Below, piece after piece: positions 15,063 to 24,257 of a stretch of DNA of 64,000 bases (its first letter is position 1; each line of letters opens with the position of its first letter). The stretch spans positions 10,292,001-10,356,000 of the forward strand of contig NZ_CP109430.1 of NCBI RefSeq assembly GCF_036250735.1, given 5' to 3'. The notes beneath the pieces were generated by a model. The model was not told where the DNA came from. It ran no database searches and was given only the letters and a program-made list of their open reading frames with translations. The position numbers were made by a program, and so were the translations under genes. The stretch is from Streptosporangium sp. NBC_01495. Lineage in GTDB: Bacteria > Actinomycetota > Actinomycetes > Streptosporangiales > Streptosporangiaceae.

Positions 15063-18000
15063 TCAGCCGGTCAGCTCCTCCGAGAAGGGAGCGCCGATCT
15101 CCGCGTACAGTTCCCCCGCCAGGCGTTCCTGGGTCTCCGCGGTGGCGGTGTCGCCGTTGTCGCGCGAGATCCTGGAGAGGACGACCCAGGTCTGGGCCTC
15201 GCCCATCCGGTGCCCGGTCGCCCGGTGGTTGTCCAGGGCTCGGCGGCCGTACCCCTCGGCGTCGGCCAGTAGCCCTCGCCGGTGGCAGGTGTAGGCGAGC
15301 AGGGTGAGCGCCCGCCCTTCGACGACGCGGAAATGGGGTTCGCCGACCAGTTCCAGCGCCTGCTCGGCGAGGTCGGCGGCGGCAATGTGGTCGCCGGCGC
15401 GGTGGTGGGTCGTGCCCAGCGCGAGGAGCGCCTCACTCACGAGGTGGCGGGCGTTGATCTCCCTGGCGATGTCCAGCGCGGTCCGGTGGAGACGGAGGGC
15501 ATCGTCGAGGTCCCCGGAGTGGTCACGTATGGAGGCCAGCGTGTTCAGTGCCTGGACCTCGGTGAATCGGTCGCCGATGTCCGCCGCTATCCTCAGCGCG
15601 GCCTCGGCGGTGTCGTGGGCCTGCTCCAGGTGGCCGGAGTCGCGGCGTACCAGGGCCAGCCACGCCAGCGTGTCGGCCTCGAGATACCGATCGCCGAGTT
15701 CCCGGTGACGGGCCAGCGCGGTGGTCAGGTGGTCGGAGGAGGCGGCGAGGTGGCCGAGCTGGTGGTGGAGCTCACCGATGGTGGTCATCGCGACCGCCTC
15801 GGCCCTCGGCGCCGAGGTCTCGCGGATCAGCGTCAACGCCTGGACGGCGTGGTCGAGCCCCTCGCGGAGCCGGCCGGACTGTCTGCAGGCGTTCGCGAGG
15901 TTGTTCAGGATCTTGGCGCGTCCCTGCTCGGAGCCGAGACGGCTGTGGAGTTCGAGTGCCCTGGACAGGGGGCGGGTGGCCTCGTCGGGAAGCCCGACGA
16001 ACATGAACGTGGTGCTCAGATTGCTCAGGGCACTCGCCTCGCCCTGCGTCCACCCCGTCTCGTGGCTGAGGGCGATCGCCCTGTTCAGGTAGGTGATCGA
16101 ACGGTTGTAGCGGGCGAGGCAGTGGTACGCGTGGGCGAGGTTCAGGAACGCGGCCGCCATCGCCTGCCGGTTCCGTTCCGCGTGGGCCGCGGCCAGGGCG
16201 GCGCGCGCGGTGGCGAGCCAGTCGACCATGCGCCTGGAGAAGTTGTGGTAGCCGCGGAGCCTGTCGGCCAGGAGCCACGCCATGGGCCTGGGGCCGTACC
16301 AGACCGCGTGACTGATCGCCGCGACCACATTGTGGTGTTCGGCGCTAAGCCACGCCATGGCGGCGGCCGGGTTGTCGATGTCCACCGTCCGCGTCGTGAC
16401 CTCGGGGGGCGCGGGCAGCTGGAGCATGTCGGGGTAGAGCACTCTCGCGGCGTCGCCGGCCACGGACAGGTACCACTCGAACAGCCTGTTCGTCGCCTCC
16501 GCCCGCTCCTCCTCGCCGTCCTCGGCGGCCGAGAGGTCGCCGGCGTACCGGCGGAGCAGGTCGTGCACGGTGAAGCGGTCGGGCCCGTGCTGGTCGACCA
16601 GGTGGACGCCGGCGAGCCGGTCCAGCGCCAGCGCCGCCTCCTGCTCGGACACGCCCGCCAGGGCCGCCGCCGCGGCCGGGGTGAAGTCGGGGCACGCGAC
16701 CAGCCCGAGCCGCCGGAAGACCCGCTGCACGTGCTCGGGCAGGAGCCGGTACGACAGGTCGAAGGCGGCGCGGACGGCGGTCTCCTCGTCGCCCTCGATC
16801 GTGAGCGCGCTCACCGGGCTGCCGCTGCTCAGCTCCGTGACGTAGTCCTCGATCGGGAAGTGCGGACGGTCCAGCAGACGCGCCGCCGCTATACGCAGCG
16901 CGAGGGGCAGGTGGGCGCACACCTCGGCCAGCTTGGTGACGGCCTCGGGTTCCGCCCGTACGCGGTCCGTGCCGAGAAGATGGCTGAACAGGGCCTTGGC
17001 CTCGGCCGGGACGAGCGCGTCGAGGGTGATGCGCTGAGCGCCCTCGCGGACGACCAGCCCGGTGAGCCGGTCGCGGCTGGTGACCAGCACCGCGCAGTCG
17101 GCGTTGCCCGGCACCAGGGGCCGGACCTGCTCGGCCGAGCTCGCGTTGTCCAGCAGGATGAGGATCCGCCGTCCCGCCATGAGCGAGCGGTAGCGCGCGG
17201 CGGCCTCCGTCGTCTCGACGGGCACCTGTTCCGGCGAGACACCCAGCGCCCGGAGGAAACCCGCGAGCGCGTCCGCGGGATGCACCGGGGCTCCGGGCGA
17301 GTAACCCCGCAGGTTGAGGTAGAGCTGCCCGTCGGGGAACCTGTCGGCCACCCGGTGCGCCCACCGCACCGCGAGCGCGGTCTTGCCGACGCCCCCCATC
17401 CCCGTGATGGCCGAGATCGTGATCGGGTCGGCGACGCCAGGTTTCCCGGGGACCATTTTGTCCAGCGCCTCGAACGCGTCCTCGCGCCCGATGAAGCCGG
17501 GGATGTTCGTGGGCAGCTCCCGGGGCACCGGCAGTGTCGTACGGACGACGTCCGACACCGTGGCCGCCGTTCTGGGCGCGGCGCGCTCGGGAGCCGGGGG
17601 CTCGTCGTCGCCGCGAAGGATGTCCTGGTGCAGCCGCTGGAGCGCGGGGCCCGGCTCCACACCGAGCTGCTCGTCGAGCAGAGCGCGCGTCTGCTGGAAG
17701 AGCTCCAGTGCCTCGGCCTGGCGGCCACTGCGGTTCAGCGCGACCATGAGGTGAGCCCGCAGTCCCTCGTGGTACGGGTGCGCCCGCGCCAGCTGGGCCA
17801 GCACGCCGACCAGTTCCCGGTGCCTGCCCAGGGCCAGTTCCGCCTCCGCCCACCGCTCGTAGGTGACGAGCCGGAGTTGCTCCAGTTGCGCCGCCTCCTC
17901 GGCGATCGGCTCGCAGTCGCCGAATTCGGCGAACGCCGGGCCCCGCCACAGATCGATGGCGTCGCGCAGGGTACGGCCGGCCCGCGCGGGATCGTCGTCG

Positions 18001-18332
18001 AGCGTCCGGCTTCCCTCCGCGGCGAGCCTCCGGAAGCGGGCGGAGTCCAGCCCGTCGCCGGTGACGATCGTGTATCCCCCCGGCTGCCGGATGATGCGAT
18101 CGGTACCGAGCACGCTCCGCAGCCGGTGCACGTACAACTGGATGTTGCGCCGCGCGGAGGCCGGAGGGGTGTCGTTCCAGACGGTGGTGACGAGCCGGTC
18201 GACCGACACCGTCTGCCCGGCTCCGCCGGCCAACAGAACGGCGAGCACCAGCCGTGGCTTGTACGCGGCGCCGACGAAAACCTCCTCGCCGTCCCGCGTC
18301 ACCTCAAGCGGCCCCAGCACCTGGAACTCCAT
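15063..18332 (-). CDS. AfsR/SARP-family regulator: SARP, NB-ARC and TPR domains
   Basis: 1089 residues. An OmpR-like winged helix (about 1-95, FQVLGPLEVTRDGEEV at its start) and a BTAD helical domain (about 100-245) form the SARP unit. An NB-ARC ATPase follows (about 280-560): GFIGREDAFEAL, Walker A GMGGVGKTALAV, Walker B ILILLDN, and HLPLALRIAAARLL. The C-terminal third is TPR repeats (about 640-1080). Proteins of this plan, such as AfsR, activate secondary-metabolism genes by binding direct heptamer repeats, with ATP binding and partner sensing by the TPRs. ATG 18332 follows AGGTGG; a TTG one codon earlier is less likely. No kinase or biosynthetic cluster is in view, so its targets are unknown. 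Confidence 0.92.
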   Translation of the reverse strand: MEFQVLGPLEVTRDGEEVFVGAAYKPRLVLAVLLAGGAGQTVSVDRLVTTVWNDTPPASARRNIQLYVHRLRSVLGTDRIIRQPGGYTIVTGDGLDSARFRRLAAEGSRTLDDDPARAGRTLRDAIDLWRGPAFAEFGDCEPIAEEAAQLEQLRLVTYERWAEAELALGRHRELVGVLAQLARAHPYHEGLRAHLMVALNRSGRQAEALELFQQTRALLDEQLGVEPGPALQRLHQDILRGDDEPPAPERAAPRTAATVSDVVRTTLPVPRELPTNIPGFIGREDAFEALDKMVPGKPGVADPITISAITGMGGVGKTALAVRWAHRVADRFPDGQLYLNLRGYSPGAPVHPADALAGFLRALGVSPEQVPVETTEAAARYRSLMAGRRILILLDNASSAEQVRPLVPGNADCAVLVTSRDRLTGLVVREGAQRITLDALVPAEAKALFSHLLGTDRVRAEPEAVTKLAEVCAHLPLALRIAAARLLDRPHFPIEDYVTELSSGSPVSALTIEGDEETAVRAAFDLSYRLLPEHVQRVFRRLGLVACPDFTPAAAAALAGVSEQEAALALDRLAGVHLVDQHGPDRFTVHDLLRRYAGDLSAAEDGEEERAEATNRLFEWYLSVAGDAARVLYPDMLQLPAPPEVTTRTVDIDNPAAAMAWLSAEHHNVVAAISHAVWYGPRPMAWLLADRLRGYHNFSRRMVDWLATARAALAAAHAERNRQAMAAAFLNLAHAYHCLARYNRSITYLNRAIALSHETGWTQGEASALSNLSTTFMFVGLPDEATRPLSRALELHSRLGSEQGRAKILNNLANACRQSGRLREGLDHAVQALTLIRETSAPRAEAVAMTTIGELHHQLGHLAASSDHLTTALARHRELGDRYLEADTLAWLALVRRDSGHLEQAHDTAEAALRIAADIGDRFTEVQALNTLASIRDHSGDLDDALRLHRTALDIAREINARHLVSEALLALGTTHHRAGDHIAAADLAEQALELVGEPHFRVVEGRALTLLAYTCHRRGLLADAEGYGRRALDNHRATGHRMGEAQTWVVLSRISRDNGDTATAETQERLAGELYAEIGAPFSEELTG

Positions 18333-18623
18333 CAACGGCCACCTCGCTCCCTGTACCGGGCTTCCGGTCCGACTGCCCCGGTCGCCTCCCGCAAGGCGCC
18401 GTGTCCATGAGGCGTGATCATGACATTTACCACCGTCCGTGTACAGTTCGTCCCGCTTTGCGGAACAGGGCCTCTCATGAGGTCAGACTCGCGGTTTGTC
18501 ATGAACTGATCGCTGAAACCCGTGCCGATTCTTCCCGCCATGGTGTCCAAGCCGCTTCAGAGGATGGCCGGACGTTGCGCATACGTGCAAGGAGCACCTG
18601 GAAAACCCCATAATCTATGGCTT

Positions 18624-20933
18624 ATGTCTGAACGGGGTGAAGGGCAGTCAGGGGCCGCGTCCAAGATCGGGCGCCTCGCCGCCATCGGAGTGGCGGCGGG
18701 CCTGCTGGTCGCCGGGATCGCGTTGCCGGCCGTGGGGGGCGCGGGCCTGGGGATCATGTCGGCGACCAATGAGCTGAATCTCAGGGCCGAGGATCTCACC
18801 GAGCCGCCGCCGGCGGAGGTCACGATCATGCAGGACGCCAAGGGCAACGAGATCGCGCGGTTCTACGATGAGTACCGCAAGGTCGTCAAACTCGACGAGG
18901 TCGCCGAGATCATGAAGACGGCGATCATCTCGATCGAGGACTACCGGTTCTACCAGCACGGTGCGATCGATCTTGAGGGGACGATCCGCGCGTTCGCCAA
19001 GAACCTGAGCGCGGGCGGGGTGAGCCAGGGCGGCTCCAGTATCACCCAGCAGTACGTCAAGCAGGTCCTGCTCAACTCCGCCTCCAGCGACGAGGAGAAG
19101 GACAAGGCGCTGGAGGCCAGCTACGCGCGCAAGCTGAACGAGTTGCGGCACGCGATGGCGGTGGAGGAGAAGTACTCCAAGGACGAGATCTTGGAGAAGT
19201 ATCTGAACATCGCCTATTTCGGGGCGAGTGCCTATGGGGTGGAGGCGGCGGCCAAGCGGTTCTTCGGTGTGCCCGCGGCCGACCTCACCCTGCCGCAGGC
19301 GGCGACGCTGGCGGGCGCGGTGCAGGACCCCAACGCCACCGACCCCAACCTGGGCAAGAAGCATCGGGATCGGTTGCTGAAGCGGCGCAACGTGGTGCTG
19401 GACCGGATGGCGGAGCTGGGCAAGATCACCCCGGCCGAGGCGGCGAAGGCGAAGGCGGCCAAGCTCGGCTACAGGGGCACGAAGCAGGTCGGCGGGTGTG
19501 AGTCCAGCAAGTACCCGTACTTCTGCATCTACGCCCGCAACGAGGTGTTGAACAATCCCGACTTCGGCAAGACGGCCAAGGCCCGCGAGAAGTTCCTCAA
19601 CCGCGGCGGCCTGACGATCAGGACCACGCTGGATCCGGCCATGCAGGCGGCGGCGGATCGGGCGATCAGGAAGTGGGTCCACCCCTCCGACAACCCGGCG
19701 GCGGCCGAGGCGCTGGTCCAGCCGGGTACCGGGGCGATCAAGGCGATGGCGGCCAGCCGGAAGTACGGTGATGACGAGGACAGGAACGAGATGTCCTACA
19801 ACCTGGTCGCGGATGCCGCGCACGGTGGTGGTGTCGGTTTCCAGGCGGGCTCGACGTTCAAGACGTTCACGTTGCTCACCGCGTTGAAGCAGGGTATGAA
19901 GGTCAACGACGGGTTCACCGCCGGGGCGGGTTTCCGTGCCTCGGGGTACTCGGCGTTCAAGAACTGCAAGGGCGAGAACATCGGCGACCCGGGCTGGACG
20001 GTCACCAACGACGAGGGCGCTCCGGGGTGGAAGACCCTGCAGACCGGCACCTGGGGGTCGGTGAACACGTTCTTCATGGAGCTGGAGCAGCGCGTCGGGC
20101 TCTGTGAGACGATCAAGACCGCGAGATCGCTGGGCATCCACCGCTCCGACGGGCTCAAGCTCCTGGAGTTCTCGACGTTCACGCTGGGCACCAACGAGAT
20201 GGACCCGGTGACCGTGGCCAACGCCTACGCCTCGATCGGCGCCCGGGGCAAGTACTGCGCGCCGATGGCGATCACCCGGATCACCGACCGCGACGGCAAG
20301 ACCACCGCCTACAAGCCCAAGTGCCGCCAGGAGCTCGACCCCGAGGTCGCCGACGCGGCGGCCGACGTGCTGTCGGGGGTGTTCACCAAGGGCACGATGA
20401 AGAACGTCGGCGGCATCGGCCGCGACGCGGCCGGCAAGACCGGCACCACCGACAGCTCCGCCACCGCGTGGTTCGCCGGATTCACCCCGGACCTGGCCGG
20501 CGCGGTCAGCATCGGCGACCCACGCGGCTCGCAGGACCACAAGCTGAACGGCATCACGATCGGCGGGCGGTACTACCCCTCGGTGTTCGGCGCCAGCATC
20601 CCGGGTCCGATCTGGAAGGACACGATGCTGGCGGCGCTGAAGAACGTCCCGCCGACGTCGTTCACCCCGCTCAACACGGAGCGGTTCGGCGGTTGCGGCC
20701 AGAGCTGCCAGCCCGCGCCGTCCCCGCGGGACGACGAGGAGGGTGGCGGTACCGAGGTCGTCGGTCCCGACGATCCCGGCGGCTTCGACGGTCCTGGTGG
20801 GAACACCGGTCCCGGTGGAGGCAACGGCCCTGGTGGAGGCAACGGCCCTGGCGGAGGCAACGGTCCTGGTGGGAACAACGGTCCCGGCGGAGGCAACGGC
20901 CCCGGCGGGAACAACGGTCCTGGCAGGAACTAA
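18624..20933 (+). CDS. Bifunctional penicillin-binding protein (class A, PonA-like)
   Basis: 769 residues. It has a cytoplasmic start, one membrane anchor (AAIGVAAGLLVAGIALPAVG), then a glycosyltransferase domain with EDYRFYQHGAIDLEG and GGSSITQQYVKQ. The transpeptidase has GSTFKTFTL (SxxK), SVN (SxN) and KTGTT. It polymerises and cross-links peptidoglycan outside the membrane. The last 65 residues are a low-complexity tail of GPGGGN/GPGGNN repeats, possibly a flexible wall spacer. I chose ATG 18624 to keep a normal short cytoplasmic tail; the earlier in-frame start at 18522 adds 34 unlikely residues. It is divergent from the SARP gene. Confidence 0.92.
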   Translation: MSERGEGQSGAASKIGRLAAIGVAAGLLVAGIALPAVGGAGLGIMSATNELNLRAEDLTEPPPAEVTIMQDAKGNEIARFYDEYRKVVKLDEVAEIMKTAIISIEDYRFYQHGAIDLEGTIRAFAKNLSAGGVSQGGSSITQQYVKQVLLNSASSDEEKDKALEASYARKLNELRHAMAVEEKYSKDEILEKYLNIAYFGASAYGVEAAAKRFFGVPAADLTLPQAATLAGAVQDPNATDPNLGKKHRDRLLKRRNVVLDRMAELGKITPAEAAKAKAAKLGYRGTKQVGGCESSKYPYFCIYARNEVLNNPDFGKTAKAREKFLNRGGLTIRTTLDPAMQAAADRAIRKWVHPSDNPAAAEALVQPGTGAIKAMAASRKYGDDEDRNEMSYNLVADAAHGGGVGFQAGSTFKTFTLLTALKQGMKVNDGFTAGAGFRASGYSAFKNCKGENIGDPGWTVTNDEGAPGWKTLQTGTWGSVNTFFMELEQRVGLCETIKTARSLGIHRSDGLKLLEFSTFTLGTNEMDPVTVANAYASIGARGKYCAPMAITRITDRDGKTTAYKPKCRQELDPEVADAAADVLSGVFTKGTMKNVGGIGRDAAGKTGTTDSSATAWFAGFTPDLAGAVSIGDPRGSQDHKLNGITIGGRYYPSVFGASIPGPIWKDTMLAALKNVPPTSFTPLNTERFGGCGQSCQPAPSPRDDEEGGGTEVVGPDDPGGFDGPGGNTGPGGGNGPGGGNGPGGGNGPGGNNGPGGGNGPGGNNGPGRN

Positions 20934-21100
20934 CGGCGACGATCGTGGCGGTCCGAACAACCCCTAGGCGAGGGCGACGGCTGACGGGGAGTCAGCGCGG
21001 CGTCAGCGGGCGCTGCGGACCGGCCTGGTCGATCGCCTGTGGCCGCACTGGGCCACCCCGAGTTGGTTGGAGGCTCCGATACCTGGAAGGGTGAGGAGTT

Positions 21101-21418
21101 ATGGCACCACCGAGGAAGTATTCCCCTGAGCTGCGGGAACGAGCTGTCCGTATGGTTTTCGAGCTGCGTGCGGCCGGTGAGGGGACGGGCGTGCTGGCCC
21201 GGGTCGCAGACCAGCTCGGGGTGCACCGCGAGGCACTGCGGACTTGGGTGCGCCAGACCGAGGTCGATGGCGGGAAGCGTCCGGGGACATCGACTTCTGA
21301 CGCCTGGCGGATCACCGAACTCGAGCGTGAGAATCGCGAGTTGCGGCGGGCGAACGAGATCCTGAAGGCCGCCTCGGCATATTTCGCCCGGGAACTCGAT
21401 CCCAGACTTCCGCGCTAG
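21101..21418 (+). CDS. IS3 transposase OrfA (helix-turn-helix protein)
   Basis: 105 residues, with the PRKYSPELRERAVRMVFEL and VADQLGVHREALRTWVRQ helix-turn-helix followed by a leucine-zipper-like coiled coil (ITELERENRELRRANEIL). It binds the element ends. It ends within the region where ribosomes are expected to slip into the OrfB frame to make the fusion transposase: the OrfB frame is open upstream of its own start and overlaps the OrfA end. Confidence 0.92.
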   Translation: MAPPRKYSPELRERAVRMVFELRAAGEGTGVLARVADQLGVHREALRTWVRQTEVDGGKRPGTSTSDAWRITELERENRELRRANEILKAASAYFARELDPRLPR

Positions 21419-21453
21419 TCGAGTTCATCGATACCCATCGCGAACAGTTCGGT

Positions 21454-22323
21454 GTGGAGCCGATCTGTGCCGTGCTGGAGTTCGCGCCGTCCACGTACTG
21501 GGCGGCGAAGAAACGGGAGTCGAATCCGTCGGCTCGTGCGGTCCGGGACGAAGAGTTGAAAAAGGAGATCTTGAAAGTATGGGAAGGCCCCGGACGTGGC
21601 CTGTATGGGGCGCGGAAGGTGTGGGGCCAGCTCAACCGCCAGGGCGTCACGGTCGCCCGGTGCACGGTCGAGCGGCTGATGCGCGAGCTGGGCCTGTGCG
21701 GGGCGACCTGGTCCCGCAAACGGCCCCGAACTACCGTCCCCGGCGCCGATCGGCCCGGTGACCTGCTGGAACGCAACTTCACCGCAGATCGGCCGGACCT
21801 GCGATGGGTCGCGGACATCACCTACGTCGCCACCGTCTCCGGCTGGGTGTACACCGCGTTCGTCCAGGACCTGTACTCCCGTCGGATCGTCGGCTGGCAG
21901 GTCGCCGACCACCTGGGCACCGATCTGGCACTCGACGCCCTGGAAATGGCGATCTGGGCGCGTGGCGACGTCGTCGATAACCTTGTCCACCATTCTGATA
22001 GAGGTGTTCAATACACTTCCATCCGCTACGCCGAACGGCTCGACCAGGTCGGTGCGGCTCGTTCTGTGGGCAGCAAGGGCGACTCGTATGACAATGCCGC
22101 TGCGGAGTCGCTCAACAGTCTCTACAAGAAGGAGCTAATCGAGTTCCAGGGCGACTGGAAAGGCGTCATGGATGTGACGATTGCCACCATGGAATGGGTT
22201 GCTTGGTATAATTCCGAAAGGCTACATTCTTACTGCGGGAACGTTCCTCCGGCCGAGTACGAGGAGACGTTCCACCGATCAACCGCCGGCGCCGACCTGG
22301 CGATCGAGAACCAAGCGATCTAG
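21454..22323 (+). CDS. IS3 transposase OrfB (DDE integrase)
   Basis: 289 residues from GTG 21454, but the frame is open upstream (LVEFIDTHREQFGV precedes it), as expected for expression by -1 frameshifting from OrfA. It contains the HTH_21 region (GLYGARKVWGQLNRQG) and the DDE core: WVADITYV (first Asp), HHSDRGVQYTS (second Asp) and the Glu in YDNAAAESLNSLYKKE. All three catalytic residues are present. The stop TAG touches the right inverted repeat. Confidence 0.92.
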   Translation: MEPICAVLEFAPSTYWAAKKRESNPSARAVRDEELKKEILKVWEGPGRGLYGARKVWGQLNRQGVTVARCTVERLMRELGLCGATWSRKRPRTTVPGADRPGDLLERNFTADRPDLRWVADITYVATVSGWVYTAFVQDLYSRRIVGWQVADHLGTDLALDALEMAIWARGDVVDNLVHHSDRGVQYTSIRYAERLDQVGAARSVGSKGDSYDNAAAESLNSLYKKELIEFQGDWKGVMDVTIATMEWVAWYNSERLHSYCGNVPPAEYEETFHRSTAGADLAIENQAI

Positions 22324-22394
22324 CCTCCAACTTCGCCGGGGCGGCCCACACATCGTCCCGCTCCAGCTCAGGAGATTGACAGGAATCCACGCCG

Positions 22395-22449
22395 AGTTGC
22401 CAGAAACGGCGAGTTGCCCAGTTCTGGCAACTCGCCGTTTCTGGCAACT
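22395..22449. repeat. Perfect 24-bp stem hairpin next to the IS3 element
   Basis: Left arm 22395-22418, loop CAGTTCT, right arm 22426-22449. Each arm begins and ends with AGTTGCC/GGCAACT words, so the arms also contain internal repeats. It lies 47 bases beyond the IS end. It may be a terminator or the relic of another mobile element; no T-run follows. Confidence 0.7.
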
Positions 22450-22489
22450 TTGACCAAACAGGGCAGCCTTGACAGCCGCAGGACAGCCG

Positions 22490-22780
22490 GGCGCGATGGT
22501 CGGTGGGCGGCCGGGACGCGTTCAGGTCGGTGCTGATGTACGGGTCGGCGATGGCCTCGGCAGGGGAGGCCGTACCACTGTTTGATCATTTTGGCCTCCT
22601 CCTCGCTCACCTGGCGGGGGGCGATGGCCAGGGTCCTTCACAGGTCAGAGATGATCTTCTCGTCCGCGCCCCGGACCCGGGCGCGGTGCTGGACGAGCTG
22701 GGCGTCGAACTTCTTGACGGTCGGTCCCGTCCAACCTTTCAGCACGGCTGGATGCCGCAGACGGTTTGGGGGATCGGGCC
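22490..22780 (-). pseudogene. Decayed gene of unknown family
   Basis: Minus-strand frames give pieces of one apparent protein: AVLKGWTGPTVKKFDAQLVQ then RARVRGADEKIISDL up to a stop at 22638, and after a shift RTLAIAPRQVSEEEAKMIKQ then WYGLP. Together they read as a continuous chain interrupted by frameshifts. No start remains. The 5' side joins a fragment of the DUF5753 regulator at about 22790-22806. Confidence 0.4.
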
Positions 22781-22870
22781 GCAGCAGAAAGGCGCTCGAA
22801 TTTCAGCATAAATTGCCGCACGGCCAGATGGCTTTTCAGGGATTCTGACCGCGCGGCGTTCGTGGTCTGG

Positions 22871-23074
22871 TCAGATTTCTCCGCTGCGGATGCCCATCAG
22901 GAAGTTGTTCCAGGTTGTGGGGGAGAAGGTCAGCATCGGGCCGGATGGGTCCTTGCTGTCGCGTACGGCGATGAGACCCGGAAGGTTGATGGCTACCTCC
23001 ACGCAGTCGTCTCCATTGGGGCCGCTGTAGCTGCTTTTACGCCATGCGGCGCCGGACAGGTCAGGGGAGATCAT
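22871..23074 (-). CDS. DUF397 protein, copy 2
   Basis: 67 residues, AAWRKSSYSGPNGDDCVEVA and AVRDSKDPSGPMLTFSPTTW, which is the whole DUF397 domain. DUF397 proteins are small partners of DUF5753-type XRE regulators in actinomycetes and act in development or stress control, possibly as antitoxin-like binders. It is a tandem duplicate of the gene at 23219-23428, about 80 percent identical in protein. Confidence 0.9.
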   Translation of the reverse strand: MISPDLSGAAWRKSSYSGPNGDDCVEVAINLPGLIAVRDSKDPSGPMLTFSPTTWNNFLMGIRSGEI

Positions 23075-23156
23075 GGCTGTTCCTCACCGCGGCGATGAGC
23101 GCCGCGGACTTCTCGGGGGACAGGCACACACCAGCAAGGCGCTCGAACGTCAGCAC
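23075..23156 (-). pseudogene. C-terminal fragment of a DUF5753 regulator (duplication scar)
   Basis: The minus-strand frame reads VLTFERLAGVCLSPEKSAAL then IAAVRNSHD, running into the start of the DUF397 copy 2 just as the intact regulator runs into copy 1. The rest of the regulator is missing. A still shorter scar (LKFERL) lies at 22790-22806. Confidence 0.7.
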
Positions 23157-23218
23157 AAGCTTCCGCGCGACAGGGCAGCTTTTCAAGTGACTCTGGTCGC
23201 GCAGTACCCGTGGTCTGG

Positions 23219-23428
23219 TCAGATTTCTCCGCTGCGGATGCCCGTCAGGAAGTCGTTCCAGGCTGTGGGGGAGAAGGCCAGTGCGGGGCCGGATGGGTCC
23301 TTGCTGTCGCGGACGGCGACGATGCCAGGCAGGTTCATGGCTACTTCCACGCAGTTGTCGCTGCTTCCGCCGCTGTAGCTGCTTTTACGCCATACGGCGC
23401 CATTCAGGTCAGAGGGGGGCATGGTCAC
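23219..23428 (-). CDS. DUF397 protein, copy 1
   Basis: 69 residues, AVWRKSSYSGGSSDNCVEVA and AVRDSKDPSGPALAFSPTAW. It overlaps the 3' end of the XRE/DUF5753 gene by 20 bases, the usual paired arrangement. The regulator and this protein probably form one functional unit. Confidence 0.93.
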   Translation of the reverse strand: MTMPPSDLNGAVWRKSSYSGGSSDNCVEVAMNLPGIVAVRDSKDPSGPALAFSPTAWNDFLTGIRSGEI

Positions 23429-24257
23429 TCCTTACCGCAGCAATGAACGCCGCAGACTCCTCGGGGGACAAGCACGCACCAGCAAGGCGCTCGAACGTCA
23501 GCTTAAGGTTCTCCACCTGATCCGTCGCCTCTACATAGACGTCTCCGCCTGGGCAGCCGGTGTAGCCCACCTCTGGATCTTCAGTATCGAACGCCAGTAG
23601 AGAGAAGGCGCCCTCCAGGCCACAGTGCGCACCGATCCGAAGCGGAAGAACCTGAACGGTGATGTTGGGCCAGTCCATGACCTGAAGGATGTCTCCGAGC
23701 TGGTGGGCCATGATGCCGGGCGAGCCGACAGGGCGGCGCAGAGCGCATTCGTCCATGAGTACGTGCAGCACGGGTGCCTGTGAGCTGAGAAGGCTGATTT
23801 TGCGTGCCATCCGAGCTGCCACATACCGCTTCAGCTCTGTGGCGACCAGTCCCGGACGTGACGTGCGGATAAGTTCGCGCGCGTAGACCTCGTTCTGCAG
23901 AAGTCCCGGCACCAGCAGCGGTTCCCAGGTGCGGATGGTCGTGGCCTCGGATTCCAAGCCGACGTAGGCGCCGGCGAACACATCGCTGTAGGCGGTCCAC
24001 CAGCCACGCTGACCCGCATCTTGACCGAGTTGGATCAGCCCAGCTTTTGTCGGCGGGTCCACAGCGTACAGATCACAGAGGTCGGCAACGTCCGTGCCAC
24101 TGGGCATGGTCCGAGCGTTCTCGATGCGGCTTAACTTGGCCGTGGACCAGCGGAGCGGTGTGGCCACCTCTTCCAGCGTGAGATCTGCCTTCTCCCGAAG
24201 TCTTCGCAGCTCACGACCAAGGCGGCGGTGTCGAACGGTAGGACTCGCAGAAGCCAT
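23409..24257 (-). CDS. XRE-family regulator with DUF5753 domain
   Basis: 282 residues. An N-terminal helix-turn-helix (LGRELRRLREKADLTLEEVA, then WSTAKLSRIENARTMP) is followed by the DUF5753 domain (TIRTWEPLLVPGLLQNEVYA, then VLHVLMDECALRR, GCPGGDVYVE). The domain probably binds a ligand or the DUF397 partner. ATG 24257 begins the family-typical MASASPTVRHRRLG; an ATG four codons upstream is the alternative. It is the parent copy of the duplicated fragments downstream. Confidence 0.93.
   Translation of the reverse strand: MASASPTVRHRRLGRELRRLREKADLTLEEVATPLRWSTAKLSRIENARTMPSGTDVADLCDLYAVDPPTKAGLIQLGQDAGQRGWWTAYSDVFAGAYVGLESEATTIRTWEPLLVPGLLQNEVYARELIRTSRPGLVATELKRYVAARMARKISLLSSQAPVLHVLMDECALRRPVGSPGIMAHQLGDILQVMDWPNITVQVLPLRIGAHCGLEGAFSLLAFDTEDPEVGYTGCPGGDVYVEATDQVENLKLTFERLAGACLSPEESAAFIAAVRSDHAPL

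Larger units (their letters stand above)
21049..22348 (+). mobile_element. Complete IS3-family insertion sequence (1300 bp)
   Basis: Terminal inverted repeats of about 27 bp: TGGGCCACCCCG...GTTGGAGGCT at 21049-21075 and the complement of TGGGCCGCCCCG...GTTGGAGGCT at 22322-22348, with about six mismatches. A CAC target duplication flanks it (21046-21048 and 22349-22351). Both transposase frames are present and unbroken, so the copy looks recent and possibly active. Confidence 0.9.

Noticed and set aside
15282..18410. A 1042-codon open frame opposite the SARP gene (and a similar one at 18648-20960 opposite the penicillin-binding protein)
   Set aside because: It mirrors the third-position GC bias of the true gene, has no recognisable domain and lacks a ribosome site.
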